A stretch of 64,000 nt of DNA from CAVYHJ01 sp963768165 [NCBI: uncultured bacterium]. GTDB taxonomy: Bacteria > UBP4 > UBA4092. The position numbers and the translations under genes are program-made. Below, one piece after another: positions 36,666 through 44,716 of this stretch. The notes under the pieces were generated by a model. It saw nothing but the letters and a program-made list of their open reading frames with translations, searched no databases and was not told where the DNA came from. The stretch is taken from the NCBI GenBank assembly GCA_963768165.1, contig CAVYHJ010000028.1:1-64000 (forward strand). Direction: 5' to 3'. Every line of letters starts with the position of its first letter. Position 1 is the first letter of the stretch.

Positions 36666-37376
36666 TTATTTGGCAGAAATCGCTTTGCGTTTCGCGAAAG
36701 CAAGAATACCACCGAGAGCGATTCCGAGAAACGCTGCCATCAAAATCTGGTATTCAGGAGGAAGCGAGAAAGTGATGGTATGTGCCGGTATCCAGAAGAA
36801 GGGAATGGTCATGTAGACGACAAAACCGACAAAACCTTTCCAGTCAATTTTAGCGAGCACATCCGACATTTTGACAGTTCCAAGGTTACGGATTTTTCCG
36901 CCCATCATATCAATGGTGGTATCGGTGATGCGATGCAGACCCATGAACGTCGGTGCAAAAATCAGGTTAATGAAACAACTGGTAATAAATGCCGCAAATA
37001 TTTTCCCGAAGAAAGCCACATCGGGGGTAAAGAATCCTTTTTCGGACGCTTGCCAGATAATGGCAGGTAAGAATCCTTGTTTGGAACAAAACATAACCCC
37101 ACCGCGGAATAAGGGGAACACAACCGCAAAGGTTACACCGAATAATCCCCAAATAATCGCACGCCAGATAAATCCCACCGGTTTTTTATAATCTCCGGTA
37201 ACGATACGAATTGCCATGAGTTCTCCCATGCTGGCTAAAATAAAGAACTTAATAAATCCCATGCAATAAGGATACCCTTTGGTCATAGTAATAAATATTT
37301 TATTGGTATCGGGATATACCAAAAATAGAATAACGGCCAATAATCCCGCCGCCCATAACAAATCACCTTTTTTCAT
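36666..37376 (-). CDS. Integral membrane protein of unknown function, last gene of the iorB operon
   Basis: A 236-residue protein with about six membrane helices. Recognisable features are ASMGELMAIRIVTGDY, a WRAIIWGLFG helix and a central FITSCFINLIFAPTFMGLHRITD segment. I have no confident family name. It starts 18 bases after the ACT-domain gene and is the last member of the minus-strand run iorB-paaK-ACT-paaK-ACT, so a role in uptake or export of aromatic acids or their precursors is a guess from context. Confidence 0.65.
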   Translation of the reverse strand: MKKGDLLWAAGLLAVILFLVYPDTNKIFITMTKGYPYCMGFIKFFILASMGELMAIRIVTGDYKKPVGFIWRAIIWGLFGVTFAVVFPLFRGGVMFCSKQGFLPAIIWQASEKGFFTPDVAFFGKIFAAFITSCFINLIFAPTFMGLHRITDTTIDMMGGKIRNLGTVKMSDVLAKIDWKGFVGFVVYMTIPFFWIPAHTITFSLPPEYQILMAAFLGIALGGILAFAKRKAISAK

Positions 37377-37394
37377 ACTCGAATAGCCACCTTT

Positions 37395-37826
37395 CTATAG
37401 TTTATAAACTTCTTTGGACTTTAAAACTTCGATACCCGCGGATTGCAATGCCTTGATACCCGCGTCAATATCTTCCGTGCGCAAGACCACCACCGCCTTT
37501 TCTCCGGATTTTTCTACAAACGCATAAATATATTCCACATTAAGGTCGGCTTTCTGCAATGCTTCGAGAACTCCCGCCAACCCACCGGGAGTATCCATGA
37601 CTCCAACCGCAATTACTTCATTTTCCCGAACTATAAAATTATTTTTCTCCAATATTTTCTTTGCCTTATCCGGGTCGTTGACAATCAAGCGCAAAATACC
37701 AAATTCAAGAGTATCGGCGATAGACAATGCCCGAATATTTATCTTCGCATGGGCGATTACATTCAAAGCTTCATACAACCGTCCCTTGCGATTTTCCAGA
37801 AAAATGGAAATTTGTTTGATTTTCAT
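37395..37826 (-). CDS. ACT-domain protein (tandem ACT), copy 1
   Basis: 143 residues with two ACT-like beta-alpha-beta-beta-alpha-beta units ([21 protein letters not shown] and [20 protein letters not shown]). ACT domains bind amino acids; stand-alone tandem ACT proteins of this type regularly accompany paaK and ior genes and are thought to sense aromatic or branched amino acids. It is about 14 bases downstream of the paaK at 37841-39145 and is a diverged duplicate of the protein at 39151-39582. Confidence 0.88.
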   Translation of the reverse strand: MKIKQISIFLENRKGRLYEALNVIAHAKINIRALSIADTLEFGILRLIVNDPDKAKKILEKNNFIVRENEVIAVGVMDTPGGLAGVLEALQKADLNVEYIYAFVEKSGEKAVVVLRTEDIDAGIKALQSAGIEVLKSKEVYKL

Positions 37827-37840
37827 AATGCCTCCCGATT

Positions 37841-39145
37841 TTACAGAGTGCGTTTATCAATGACGCGTTTGGCTTTCCCTTCGCTGCGTGGAATGGATTT
37901 GGGCTCAACCAGGGATACTTTTATCCGTAATCCAATGGCTTTATCAATATGGTTTTCGATAGCGTTTCTCATTTCTTCGATATGTTTAATCTCGTCAGAA
38001 AATAACTTCTTGGAAATTTCCACCTGCACTTCCACTTCGTCCAGTTGGTGTGGACGGGTAACGATAATTTGATAATGGGGTTCAACCCCTTTAATTTCCA
38101 GCAAAGCTTTTTCAATCTGGGAGGGAAAGACAATAACCCCGCGGATTTTCAACATATCATCCGTCCGGCCGGTAATGCGATCCATTTTGATAGTCGTCCG
38201 ACCGCAGAGACACTGACCCCGATGGAGAGAAGTCAAGTCTTTGGTACGGAATCGAATCATGGGCATTCCTTCACGGGTCAAGGTCGTGAGAACCAGTTCC
38301 CCTTTTTCCCCTTCGTCCAAATTATGATGATGGTCGGGAGAAATAATCTCCGGATAGAAATGGTCTTCACTGATGTGCAGTCCCGATTTTTCGGTACATT
38401 CCTGGGAGACACCGGGACCAATGATTTCGGTTAGCCCGTAGATATTCAATGCATCAATATCATATCGTTTTTCGATTTCTTCACGCATCCGTTCTGTCCA
38501 GATTTCCGCGCCAAAACAACCGGCTTTCAATTTCATTTTCTTGAGGTCAAACCCTTCTTCTTCCGCCACTTCTGCGACATACAAGGTATACGATGGAGTG
38601 CAGGTCAGAATGGTGGAACCAAAATCCTGCATAATTTGCAATTGACGTTTGGTATTCCCGGCGGAGATCGGAATAACAATGGCACCGATTTTCTGCGCTC
38701 CGTAATGGACGCCCAGCCCCCCGGTAAAAAGCCCATAGCCATATCCGTTTTGTACAATATCCTCCGGCGTGGTCCCTGCCATGGTCAACGCGCGTGCCAT
38801 CACTTCCCCCCAAAGGTCAATATCTTTTCTGGTATATCCTGCAACCACCGGTTTACCGGTTGTCCCGGAAGAAGTATGAATTTCCACAATGTCTTTCTGG
38901 TCTACCGCAAACATCCCAAAAGGATACACTTCCCGTAAATCGTCTTTGGTGGTAAACGGTAATTTCTCAATATCTTTTAAAGTTTTAATATCCCCAGGTT
39001 TGACTTTTTTCTCCGCCAATCGTTTGTGATAATAGGGGACATTTTCATAAGCTCGTTTAACAGTTTCTTGCAGCCGTTTTAGCTGTAATTCTTGCCGTTT
39101 ACCCTCCGGCATACATTCCATTTCCTGATTCCAGATCATGATCAT
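37841..39145 (-). CDS. paaK: Phenylacetate-CoA ligase family protein, copy 1
   Basis: An AMP-forming aryl-acid CoA ligase. The P-loop-like motif [11 protein letters not shown] (about residue 92), [12 protein letters not shown] and the C-terminal [20 protein letters not shown] match PaaK. It activates phenylacetate or related aryl acetates, or works in reverse on aryl-acetyl-CoA produced by IorAB to yield ATP. The 434 residues are normal. It is 5 bases upstream-spaced from the preceding ACT gene, so tightly coupled. Confidence 0.92.
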   Translation of the reverse strand: MIMIWNQEMECMPEGKRQELQLKRLQETVKRAYENVPYYHKRLAEKKVKPGDIKTLKDIEKLPFTTKDDLREVYPFGMFAVDQKDIVEIHTSSGTTGKPVVAGYTRKDIDLWGEVMARALTMAGTTPEDIVQNGYGYGLFTGGLGVHYGAQKIGAIVIPISAGNTKRQLQIMQDFGSTILTCTPSYTLYVAEVAEEEGFDLKKMKLKAGCFGAEIWTERMREEIEKRYDIDALNIYGLTEIIGPGVSQECTEKSGLHISEDHFYPEIISPDHHHNLDEGEKGELVLTTLTREGMPMIRFRTKDLTSLHRGQCLCGRTTIKMDRITGRTDDMLKIRGVIVFPSQIEKALLEIKGVEPHYQIIVTRPHQLDEVEVQVEISKKLFSDEIKHIEEMRNAIENHIDKAIGLRIKVSLVEPKSIPRSEGKAKRVIDKRTL

Positions 39146-39150
39146 ATCCC

Positions 39151-39582
39151 TTATTCTGCGGTTAATTCTTTTTCTTGCAATAAATGCAATTTTTCTTTTT
39201 TAAGAATCTCGATACTTTTCTCAATCTCTTTGACTTCAATAACCAAATAAGCGGTTTCCCGGGATTGTTTGACGAAAACATAGGCGTTATCTACATTAAT
39301 TTTATTTTTATTCAGAATTTTTGCCACATCATACAACCCACCCGGTTTATCTTTCATCGCAATTCCAATAACCTCATTGAGCGAGACAGTAAGCCCGTTT
39401 TCTTTTAAATTGCGATATGCCAATTCACTTTTATCCACCACCAGTTTGATAACCCCAAACCCATTGGAACTGGAAATGGATATCGCCAGGATATTGGCTT
39501 TGGATTCAGCCAGGACTTTGGTAATCCGTTCAATCTTGCCCGGTTTATTTTGCGCGAAGATGGATATTTGTTTAACAGTCAT
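39151..39582 (-). CDS. ACT-domain protein (tandem ACT), copy 2
   Basis: Also 143 residues, with the same two-ACT layout ([21 protein letters not shown] and [20 protein letters not shown]). It pairs with the upstream paaK at 39652-40962. Together with copy 1 it shows that a paaK-ACT module has been duplicated in tandem. It is predicted to be an amino-acid-sensing regulator of the ligase or oxidoreductase. Confidence 0.88.
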   Translation of the reverse strand: MTVKQISIFAQNKPGKIERITKVLAESKANILAISISSSNGFGVIKLVVDKSELAYRNLKENGLTVSLNEVIGIAMKDKPGGLYDVAKILNKNKINVDNAYVFVKQSRETAYLVIEVKEIEKSIEILKKEKLHLLQEKELTAE

Positions 39583-39651
39583 AAAACCCTTCCTTTCTGT
39601 GAGACAGTAAGTGTAAAAATAGCCCGTCTCCCCGTAGATTATTCTGATAAT

Positions 39652-40962
39652 TTAAAGTTTACGTTTATCAATGACTCTTTTTCCTTTTCCTTCAAAAACC
39701 GGCAAGGTTCCCGGTTCCACCAGTTCGACTTTGGGCCGAACCAGGATTTCAGAACGTAACTCATCCACAATATGATTTTGCAATTTAACAAGATGCTCAA
39801 TATTTCCGTCAAACACATCTTTATTGATTTCCGCTCTCACGGTCATCAGGTCATAGGATTCTAAAACAATCTGATAGTTCTTGGCGACTTCTTGAATCCG
39901 CATAAGGACACGTTCAACCTGTTGTGGGAAAATATTGACACCTCGAACGATAAACATATCATCTGTCCGGCCTTTAATGCGGGTAATCCGACGATGCGTT
40001 CTTCCGCAATTACATTTTCCATCCATTACAGATGTAATGTCTCGTGTCCGATAACGAATTAATGGCATTCCTTCTCGATTCAAGGTCGTTAGAACCAACT
40101 CTCCCACTTTCCCTTCCGGTAAATTTTCGTCGGTTTTCGGGTCAATGATTTCAATTAAATAGTTATCTTCCCAGAGATGCATTCCGTTTTTTTCTTCACA
40201 TTCAAAGGCAACCCCCGGCCCGTTCATTTCAGATAACCCATAGGAGTTAAAGACTTGGATATCCAAGGCTTTTTCAATCTTTTTGCGGGTCTCTTCCGAG
40301 TAGGGTTCCGCGCCCACGCAAGCCCGTTGAAGAGACAGGCTTTTCCGGTCAATATTATTCTTTTCCAAATAATCCGCCAGGTATAAGCAATAACTGGGCG
40401 TAATATGCAATACCGTGGTTTTAAAATCCTGCATTAAGGAAACCTGTCTATCCGTATTTCCGGGACCTGCGGGAATCACCATGACCCCGACCTTTTCCGC
40501 GCCGTAATGCATGATTAAAGCGCCGGTGAATAACCCATAGGTCATCATATTTTGCAGCACATCGTTTTTTCTAACTCCGGTCATCATCAAAGAACGTGCA
40601 ATCAATTCCGCAGCTTGATCAATATCTTTTTTCGTAAAGAAGATGGCTTTGGGTTTGCCGGTCGTACCGCTGGACGTATGAAGTCGGATAATATCTTCTT
40701 GTGAAACAGCCAACATACCAAACGGATAATTGGAACGGAGGTCATCGTTGGTGGTAAATGGTAATTTTTGAATATCTCTTAAGGATTGAATATTCGAAGG
40801 CTTAATCCCATGTTCGTCGAGTTTTTGATGATAAAAGGGAACATTTTTATAGACATGATGGATGGTTTCTTGTAATCGTTTGAGTTGGAGTTTAACCAGA
40901 CTTTTATGACCGATGGTTTCGATCTCTTTTTGCCAATACATATTATCCCTTTTCTCCTGCAA
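39652..40962 (-). CDS. paaK: Phenylacetate-CoA ligase family protein, copy 2
   Basis: The 436-residue paralogue of the ligase at 37841-39145 keeps [23 protein letters not shown] and GRTDDMFIVRGVNIFPQQVE. Differences around the acyl pocket (MTYGLFTGALIMHYGAEK versus [18 protein letters not shown]) suggest a different aryl-acid preference. It is the second gene of the operon, 36 bases after iorB, and is followed by its ACT partner. Confidence 0.92.
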   Translation of the reverse strand: MQEKRDNMYWQKEIETIGHKSLVKLQLKRLQETIHHVYKNVPFYHQKLDEHGIKPSNIQSLRDIQKLPFTTNDDLRSNYPFGMLAVSQEDIIRLHTSSGTTGKPKAIFFTKKDIDQAAELIARSLMMTGVRKNDVLQNMMTYGLFTGALIMHYGAEKVGVMVIPAGPGNTDRQVSLMQDFKTTVLHITPSYCLYLADYLEKNNIDRKSLSLQRACVGAEPYSEETRKKIEKALDIQVFNSYGLSEMNGPGVAFECEEKNGMHLWEDNYLIEIIDPKTDENLPEGKVGELVLTTLNREGMPLIRYRTRDITSVMDGKCNCGRTHRRITRIKGRTDDMFIVRGVNIFPQQVERVLMRIQEVAKNYQIVLESYDLMTVRAEINKDVFDGNIEHLVKLQNHIVDELRSEILVRPKVELVEPGTLPVFEGKGKRVIDKRKL

Positions 40963-40998
40963 AACTGATATTTTTAATTAATTATTTACAGATAATTC

Positions 40999-41595
40999 TT
41001 ACGTTGACACAGGTACTTCTGCAGGTAATGTTTTCCCTTGATGAAATGCTTTTAAATTCATGGCGATGGTTTTGGCAGGCACGGATTTTTTAATGACCTC
41101 TTCCCACATAGATACGGAAAAGGGCAGGTAGTTGGATAAAGTTCCCAATAAAACCATATTCTCCACTTTTGGACTTCCTGCTATTCTGGCAATTTCCATT
41201 GCATTCACCAGTTCTACTTGAAAACCCAGCGCATCTAATTGTTCTTTAATATTTTCCGGATAGGGAATATTATTTAATTTAACCGTGGACGGTTCTTTTT
41301 TTCGTTTACTCAGAATCACCCGGCCTTGTGGTTTGAGGTAATGGATATGTCTCAACCCCTCCAATTCTTCCAAAGCTACCAAAAAGTCCGCTTTTTGTTG
41401 AGGAATCAAGGGAGAGTGAATGACTGGACCGAACCGGACATGACTTATTACGCTACCTTCTCGCTGCGCCATGCCATGTAATTCATTTTCTTTAACATCA
41501 TATCCTTCCTGGAAGGCACATTGAGCGATGATTTTACTGGCGAGAATTATCCCCTGTCCACCGACACCCGCAAGAATAATATTGATTATTTCCAT
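40999..41595 (-). CDS. iorB: Indolepyruvate:ferredoxin oxidoreductase beta subunit
   Basis: The gamma-type subunit of the 2-oxoacid:ferredoxin oxidoreductase family: IILAGVGGQGIILASKII is the signature start, followed by HGMAQREGSVISHVRFG. The length of 198 is standard. It partners IorA, encoded at 32859-34418 on the opposite strand. It is the first gene of a six-gene unit and lies behind a sigma-54 promoter at the same distance as in iorA. Confidence 0.93.
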   Translation of the reverse strand: MEIINIILAGVGGQGIILASKIIAQCAFQEGYDVKENELHGMAQREGSVISHVRFGPVIHSPLIPQQKADFLVALEELEGLRHIHYLKPQGRVILSKRKKEPSTVKLNNIPYPENIKEQLDALGFQVELVNAMEIARIAGSPKVENMVLLGTLSNYLPFSVSMWEEVIKKSVPAKTIAMNLKAFHQGKTLPAEVPVST

Positions 41596-41632
41596 AGTTA
41601 GCTACTTTTGTAGAAGTTTTCCAGAAGAAATG

Positions 41633-41650
41633 CCGCAAAGTTTATGCCAT
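41633..41650 (-). promoter_or_regulatory. Sigma-54 (-24/-12) promoter of the iorB operon
   Basis: The minus strand reads TGGCATAAACTTTGCGG, with GG and GC 12 bases apart and a full TGGCA at -24. The -12 GC is 40 bases before ATG 41595. It closely resembles the element at 19506-19523. Confidence 0.75.
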
Positions 41651-41737
41651 CAGAACTATTAGTGAACCAATTGAAAATAAAAGAGTTATATGGTTTTTCT
41701 CCATAGGCAGTGTAAATAAATAACTCATAATCTGTGC

Positions 41738-41775
41738 GGGTTATTTACAATGTCAAGAAAAACCACAAATAACCC
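41738..41775 (-). promoter_or_regulatory. Inverted repeat, possible enhancer for the iorB promoter
   Basis: Perfect 9-base arms GGGTTATTT and AAATAACCC enclose 20 bases, about 115-150 bases upstream of the predicted start. Position and symmetry suit an activator site for a sigma-54 promoter. It does not share the GACA-TGTC core, so a different activator is likely. Confidence 0.45.
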
Positions 41776-41827
41776 TAAAGTACTCTCTAAAAAAGTGCGC
41801 TTTGAGAATTGAGACTTATGAATAATA

Positions 41828-42223
41828 TCAAGTTAAAGCTTTTTGAAACACGTCCGGTATCCGGATGGGTTTGCCCGTTTTATTGACAAACATAAATTTC
41901 AGGCGGGCATCCATCACGCGGGTTTCCTTTTCTTTGAAGATTTCATATTCCATTTGAAAACTGGATCTTTGCCATTCATTGAAAGTGCCCTGGATTTGAA
42001 TCAAATCATCGGCGGTGAGCGAATAATAATATCGTAAATAAACTTCCACGACCACGGGGAGAGCGTTCCATTTGTGGAAATCATTGAAACTTAACCCAAC
42101 TTGGCGCATATAATCACAACGCGCCGATTCCAGATATTGCAGATACACCGAGTTGTTCACATGACCAAAAGAATCCAAGTCAAAGGATTCCACGCGGATT
42201 TGAGTCGAAAAGATTCGAGGCAT
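41828..42223 (-). CDS. Acyl-CoA thioesterase (4HBT/YbgC-like hotdog fold)
   Basis: The 131-residue single hotdog domain has the active-site pattern DLDSFGHVNNSVYLQYLE with the catalytic Asp. It hydrolyses acyl- or aryl-CoA esters; the position beside the paaK/ior operon suggests aryl-acetyl-CoA among possible substrates, by inference. It is encoded upstream of iorB on the same strand, but the sigma-54 promoter lies between them, so it is a separate unit. Confidence 0.87.
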   Translation of the reverse strand: MPRIFSTQIRVESFDLDSFGHVNNSVYLQYLESARCDYMRQVGLSFNDFHKWNALPVVVEVYLRYYYSLTADDLIQIQGTFNEWQRSSFQMEYEIFKEKETRVMDARLKFMFVNKTGKPIRIPDVFQKALT

Positions 42224-42251
42224 GAATTATTCTAGCGTAAAAGTGAACAAT

Positions 42252-42285
42252 AAAAAAAGAGGAGTTGTTTTGGCAACTCCTCTTT
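42252..42285 (-). terminator. Rho-independent terminator of the redoxin gene
   Basis: Arms AAAGAGGAGTTG and CAACTCCTCTTT (12 bp, 6-base loop); on the minus strand the stem is followed by a run of T. It is 20 bases past the redoxin stop. Confidence 0.88.
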
Positions 42286-42305
42286 ACTATTTTTATTGAA
42301 GGGCT

Positions 42306-42908
42306 TTAATTACCCCGTTTAATGGAACAACCGAAGGCTTTGGTCTCTTTGGTAGAGACATCTTTTCCAGCCAAGAGAGAATCAATCGCCTGACGGGCAT
42401 AGTCTTTATAGTTCGCGTCTGCGGATGTCTTTTGGTTATCGGGCGCGCCGTGATATTGCACCACACCGTTCTTATCCAGGATAAAGAGTTCCGGTGTATG
42501 CTGGGCGTTGAATTTATCCGCCAACACATGGCCTTTATCCAAAAGAATCGGGAAAGTCACATCCCGCTCTTTGGCCACTTTGGTAATCCAATCCGTGGAT
42601 TCGGGAACATTGGCATCGAGCGCCAGGAAAACTACTTTTTTAGGAGCATAATCACTACTCAGTTTTTTCATATAGTCTTCATATTTCGCGGAGACGGGAC
42701 ACTGGCAGGACCAAAAATCCAGCACAACAATGTCGTTTCCTTTATAGGAATCGAGAGATATTTGTTTTCCGTCCACCGAGGTCAAGGTAAAGTTTGCCAC
42801 CTTACTCCCGAGGTCGTATCCTTGGGAGGTAGCGGTTTGATCCGCGAATACCCAACTGATGACACATACCATAGCGAGAATTAATATCGTTGATTTTTTC
42901 ATATACAC
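42306..42908 (-). CDS. Exported thioredoxin-fold redoxin (AhpC/TSA or TlpA-like)
   Basis: A signal peptide (ILILAMVCVISWVFA) is followed by a thioredoxin fold with SCQCPVS (about residue 69) in place of CxxC: the CPVS form is typical of redoxins of the AhpC/TSA superfamily. HTPELFILDKNGVVQYHG contains the cis-Pro region. It is predicted to act in periplasmic thiol or peroxide chemistry. A second start (MKKSTILI, two codons in) is possible. It ends with its own terminator. Confidence 0.85.
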   Translation of the reverse strand: MYMKKSTILILAMVCVISWVFADQTATSQGYDLGSKVANFTLTSVDGKQISLDSYKGNDIVVLDFWSCQCPVSAKYEDYMKKLSSDYAPKKVVFLALDANVPESTDWITKVAKERDVTFPILLDKGHVLADKFNAQHTPELFILDKNGVVQYHGAPDNQKTSADANYKDYARQAIDSLLAGKDVSTKETKAFGCSIKRGN

Positions 42909-42966
42909 ATTCCCCCTTTCATTTTGAGAATAAAAAAGACCGACCTATCTATTATACATCCGCCGT

Positions 42967-43806
42967 CTATACTTCGACAACGTCTATGGTAGCCGAACCC
43001 GGAAGATATCCCTTTTCTTTGGCTTTTTGGAAGAGGAGTTCAACTCCCTTTCGGGTTTTGTCATTAAATCCCAGGGAATCGTCGTTGACATACATTCCGA
43101 CAAATTTATCTACCAGACCGATATCCATTAAATCCGCGTAATTTAAGGCGTGGAACATAGCGATCTCCCGATGCGATAAGGCATAATCAATACTTTTCTT
43201 TAGTATACGCCCTACTTTTTTCATGGTCTCGTCGCCCAAATCTTTGCGGACGGTATTGACGCCTAACGGCAACGGTAATTGAGTTTGGCTGAACCACCAT
43301 TCACCCAGGTCAACGACTTTTTCCAGTCCCGCTTCACCGAAAGTTAACTGGCCTTCGTGGATGATTAATCCCGCGTCATATTTGCCTTCGGCGACTTTAC
43401 TGATGATTTCTTGAAAGGGGACGACGTCATATTCAAAATCACCAAGCATTAACCGCAAGGTCAAATAGGCGGTGGTCAAAGTTCCGGGAATGGCTATCTT
43501 TTTGGATTTCAATTGATCCACTTTCAAAGGTTGCCGCGACACAATAATGGGACCGTATTTATTCCCGACACTGGCACCGTAAGGTAGGAGGGCGTAACGG
43601 TCTGAAACCATACCGTAACCGTAAACTGATAGAGCAGTGATTTCCAATTTCCCGGTTTTTGCCCATTCGTTCAACGTTTGAATATCCTGCAATATATCTT
43701 CAAATTCCAAATCCTCTGTTTCAATATATCCTTGGGAAATCGCGTAAAACATGAACGCGTCATCCGGGTCGGGACTATGGCCTAATTGTATTTTCCTTTT
43801 TTCCAT
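42967..43806 (-). CDS. mqnD: 1,4-dihydroxy-6-naphthoate synthase (futalosine menaquinone pathway)
   Basis: MqnD converts cyclic dehypoxanthine futalosine to 1,4-dihydroxy-6-naphthoate in menaquinone synthesis. The N-terminus GHSPDPDDAFMFYA is the family signature; DAGLIIHEGQLTF and WWFSQTQLPLPLGVNTVRKDL line the ligand cleft of this periplasmic-binding-protein-like enzyme. The 279 residues are normal. A GGAG site precedes ATG 43806. No other mqn genes are in the window. Confidence 0.93.
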   Translation of the reverse strand: MEKRKIQLGHSPDPDDAFMFYAISQGYIETEDLEFEDILQDIQTLNEWAKTGKLEITALSVYGYGMVSDRYALLPYGASVGNKYGPIIVSRQPLKVDQLKSKKIAIPGTLTTAYLTLRLMLGDFEYDVVPFQEIISKVAEGKYDAGLIIHEGQLTFGEAGLEKVVDLGEWWFSQTQLPLPLGVNTVRKDLGDETMKKVGRILKKSIDYALSHREIAMFHALNYADLMDIGLVDKFVGMYVNDDSLGFNDKTRKGVELLFQKAKEKGYLPGSATIDVVEV

Positions 43807-43907
43807 AAATAAAAACTCCTTGAATGTAATCAGATAAGTTTATTCACTATGACATATCCCCAACTTATCGGTCAACTGATGCCATAATTTTTTGCTCATT
43901 ATCCTAG

Positions 43908-44027
43908 CTTTCTGCGGTCGCAGAAAGGTGGTAGATTTTAGTTAATTGGAATTCTTGTGCAATTGCGCAAGAATTATTGGTTGATTGATTTCATTGAGGA
44001 TAAACTTTTTACGTTCGTATAAAGTTT
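43908..44027. repeat. Three successive hairpins in a gene-free gap
   Basis: Three separate inverted repeats follow one another: CTTTCTGCG/CGCAGAAAG (43908-43927), AATTCTTGTGC/GCGCAAGAATT (43950-43975, one mismatch) and AAACTTTTTACG/CGTATAAAGTTT (44002-44027, one mismatch). They lie in the gap 43807-44154 between mqnD and the PemK-like gene, which has no convincing coding frame. They could be a structured RNA, stacked terminators or remnants. Confidence 0.5.
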
Positions 44028-44154
44028 TTCCTATAATGAGTTTAATTGAAGGAATTGGGGGAAAGTATTTATTAAAACTTTTCACAAAGGAAGGAGTATG
44101 GAAATCCGCTTCAATCCATTCCCGACACAGAAAGTAAAAAATATATGCGGATTC

Positions 44155-44484
44155 TTACCAATTACCATAAGAAGTTTTAAGAACTTCAGAGATTTTTTTA
44201 TAATCCTCTATCATTAATTTCCCAAGAGTTAGTGTAACCAATGATTTTAAGGAAGTGTTTAATTTATGTAATCTTGCCACTGATGGTAGAAACAACCCAG
44301 ATTCATTCCATTTTTCTATAGTTACATCATAGGGCGTATCGTAAAGTGTAGTAGTAATTCTTGCTACCACTATATCCGCATCACCTGTATCTAGTAATAC
44401 TAACGCTGGTCTAGTTTTTGTAGTTACCCCGTCTGAATATGTAAATTCAAGTATTACTACGTCGCCCTTTTGATAATTTATCAT
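44155..44484 (-). CDS. PemK/MazF-like toxin
   Basis: From ATG 44484 the 109-residue protein has the CcdB/PemK fold pattern: YQKGDVVILEFTYSDG at the start, KTRPALVLLDTGDADIVVARITTT in the middle and LPSVARLHKLNTSLKSLVTLTLGKL towards the end. Family members are sequence-specific endoribonucleases of type II toxin-antitoxin modules. The conserved RPALVL and the S/T-rich core strand are kept. It overlaps the upstream small gene by 38 bases, so the two are coupled. Confidence 0.82.
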   Translation of the reverse strand: MINYQKGDVVILEFTYSDGVTTKTRPALVLLDTGDADIVVARITTTLYDTPYDVTIEKWNESGLFLPSVARLHKLNTSLKSLVTLTLGKLMIEDYKKISEVLKTSYGNW

Positions 44485-44716
44485 AAATAGCATCGCCCAA
44501 GTCATATCCATTTAAAAATTGTTCCGTGGCAAATCTTTGCCATTGTTTTTCCTTTTCTTCTATATCAACTAAAGGAACATCAATATACATTGAACTGACA
44601 CTTGAAAGCAGGTCCTGGGTACATTCTTGAAATGTAGTGCTATTTTTCAATTTATCAATTATTGCTATTGCTATTTCCTCAGTATAATTTACACTGACAA
44701 CACTATCATTGTTCAT
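44447..44716 (-). CDS. Small protein upstream of the PemK-like toxin, candidate antitoxin
   Basis: The start is ATG 44716, directly behind AAGGAGGAGAAAG; the 89-residue protein is acidic to neutral, largely helical, and ends in a basic KGRRSNT tail. It overlaps the toxin gene by 38 bases and the preceding Ntn-hydrolase gene by 11. The position is that of an antitoxin, but I see no obvious AbrB, MetJ/Arc or HTH DNA-binding motif, so it is either a divergent antitoxin or something else. Confidence 0.6.
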   Translation of the reverse strand: MNNDSVVSVNYTEEIAIAIIDKLKNSTTFQECTQDLLSSVSSMYIDVPLVDIEEKEKQWQRFATEQFLNGYDLGDAIYDKLSKGRRSNT

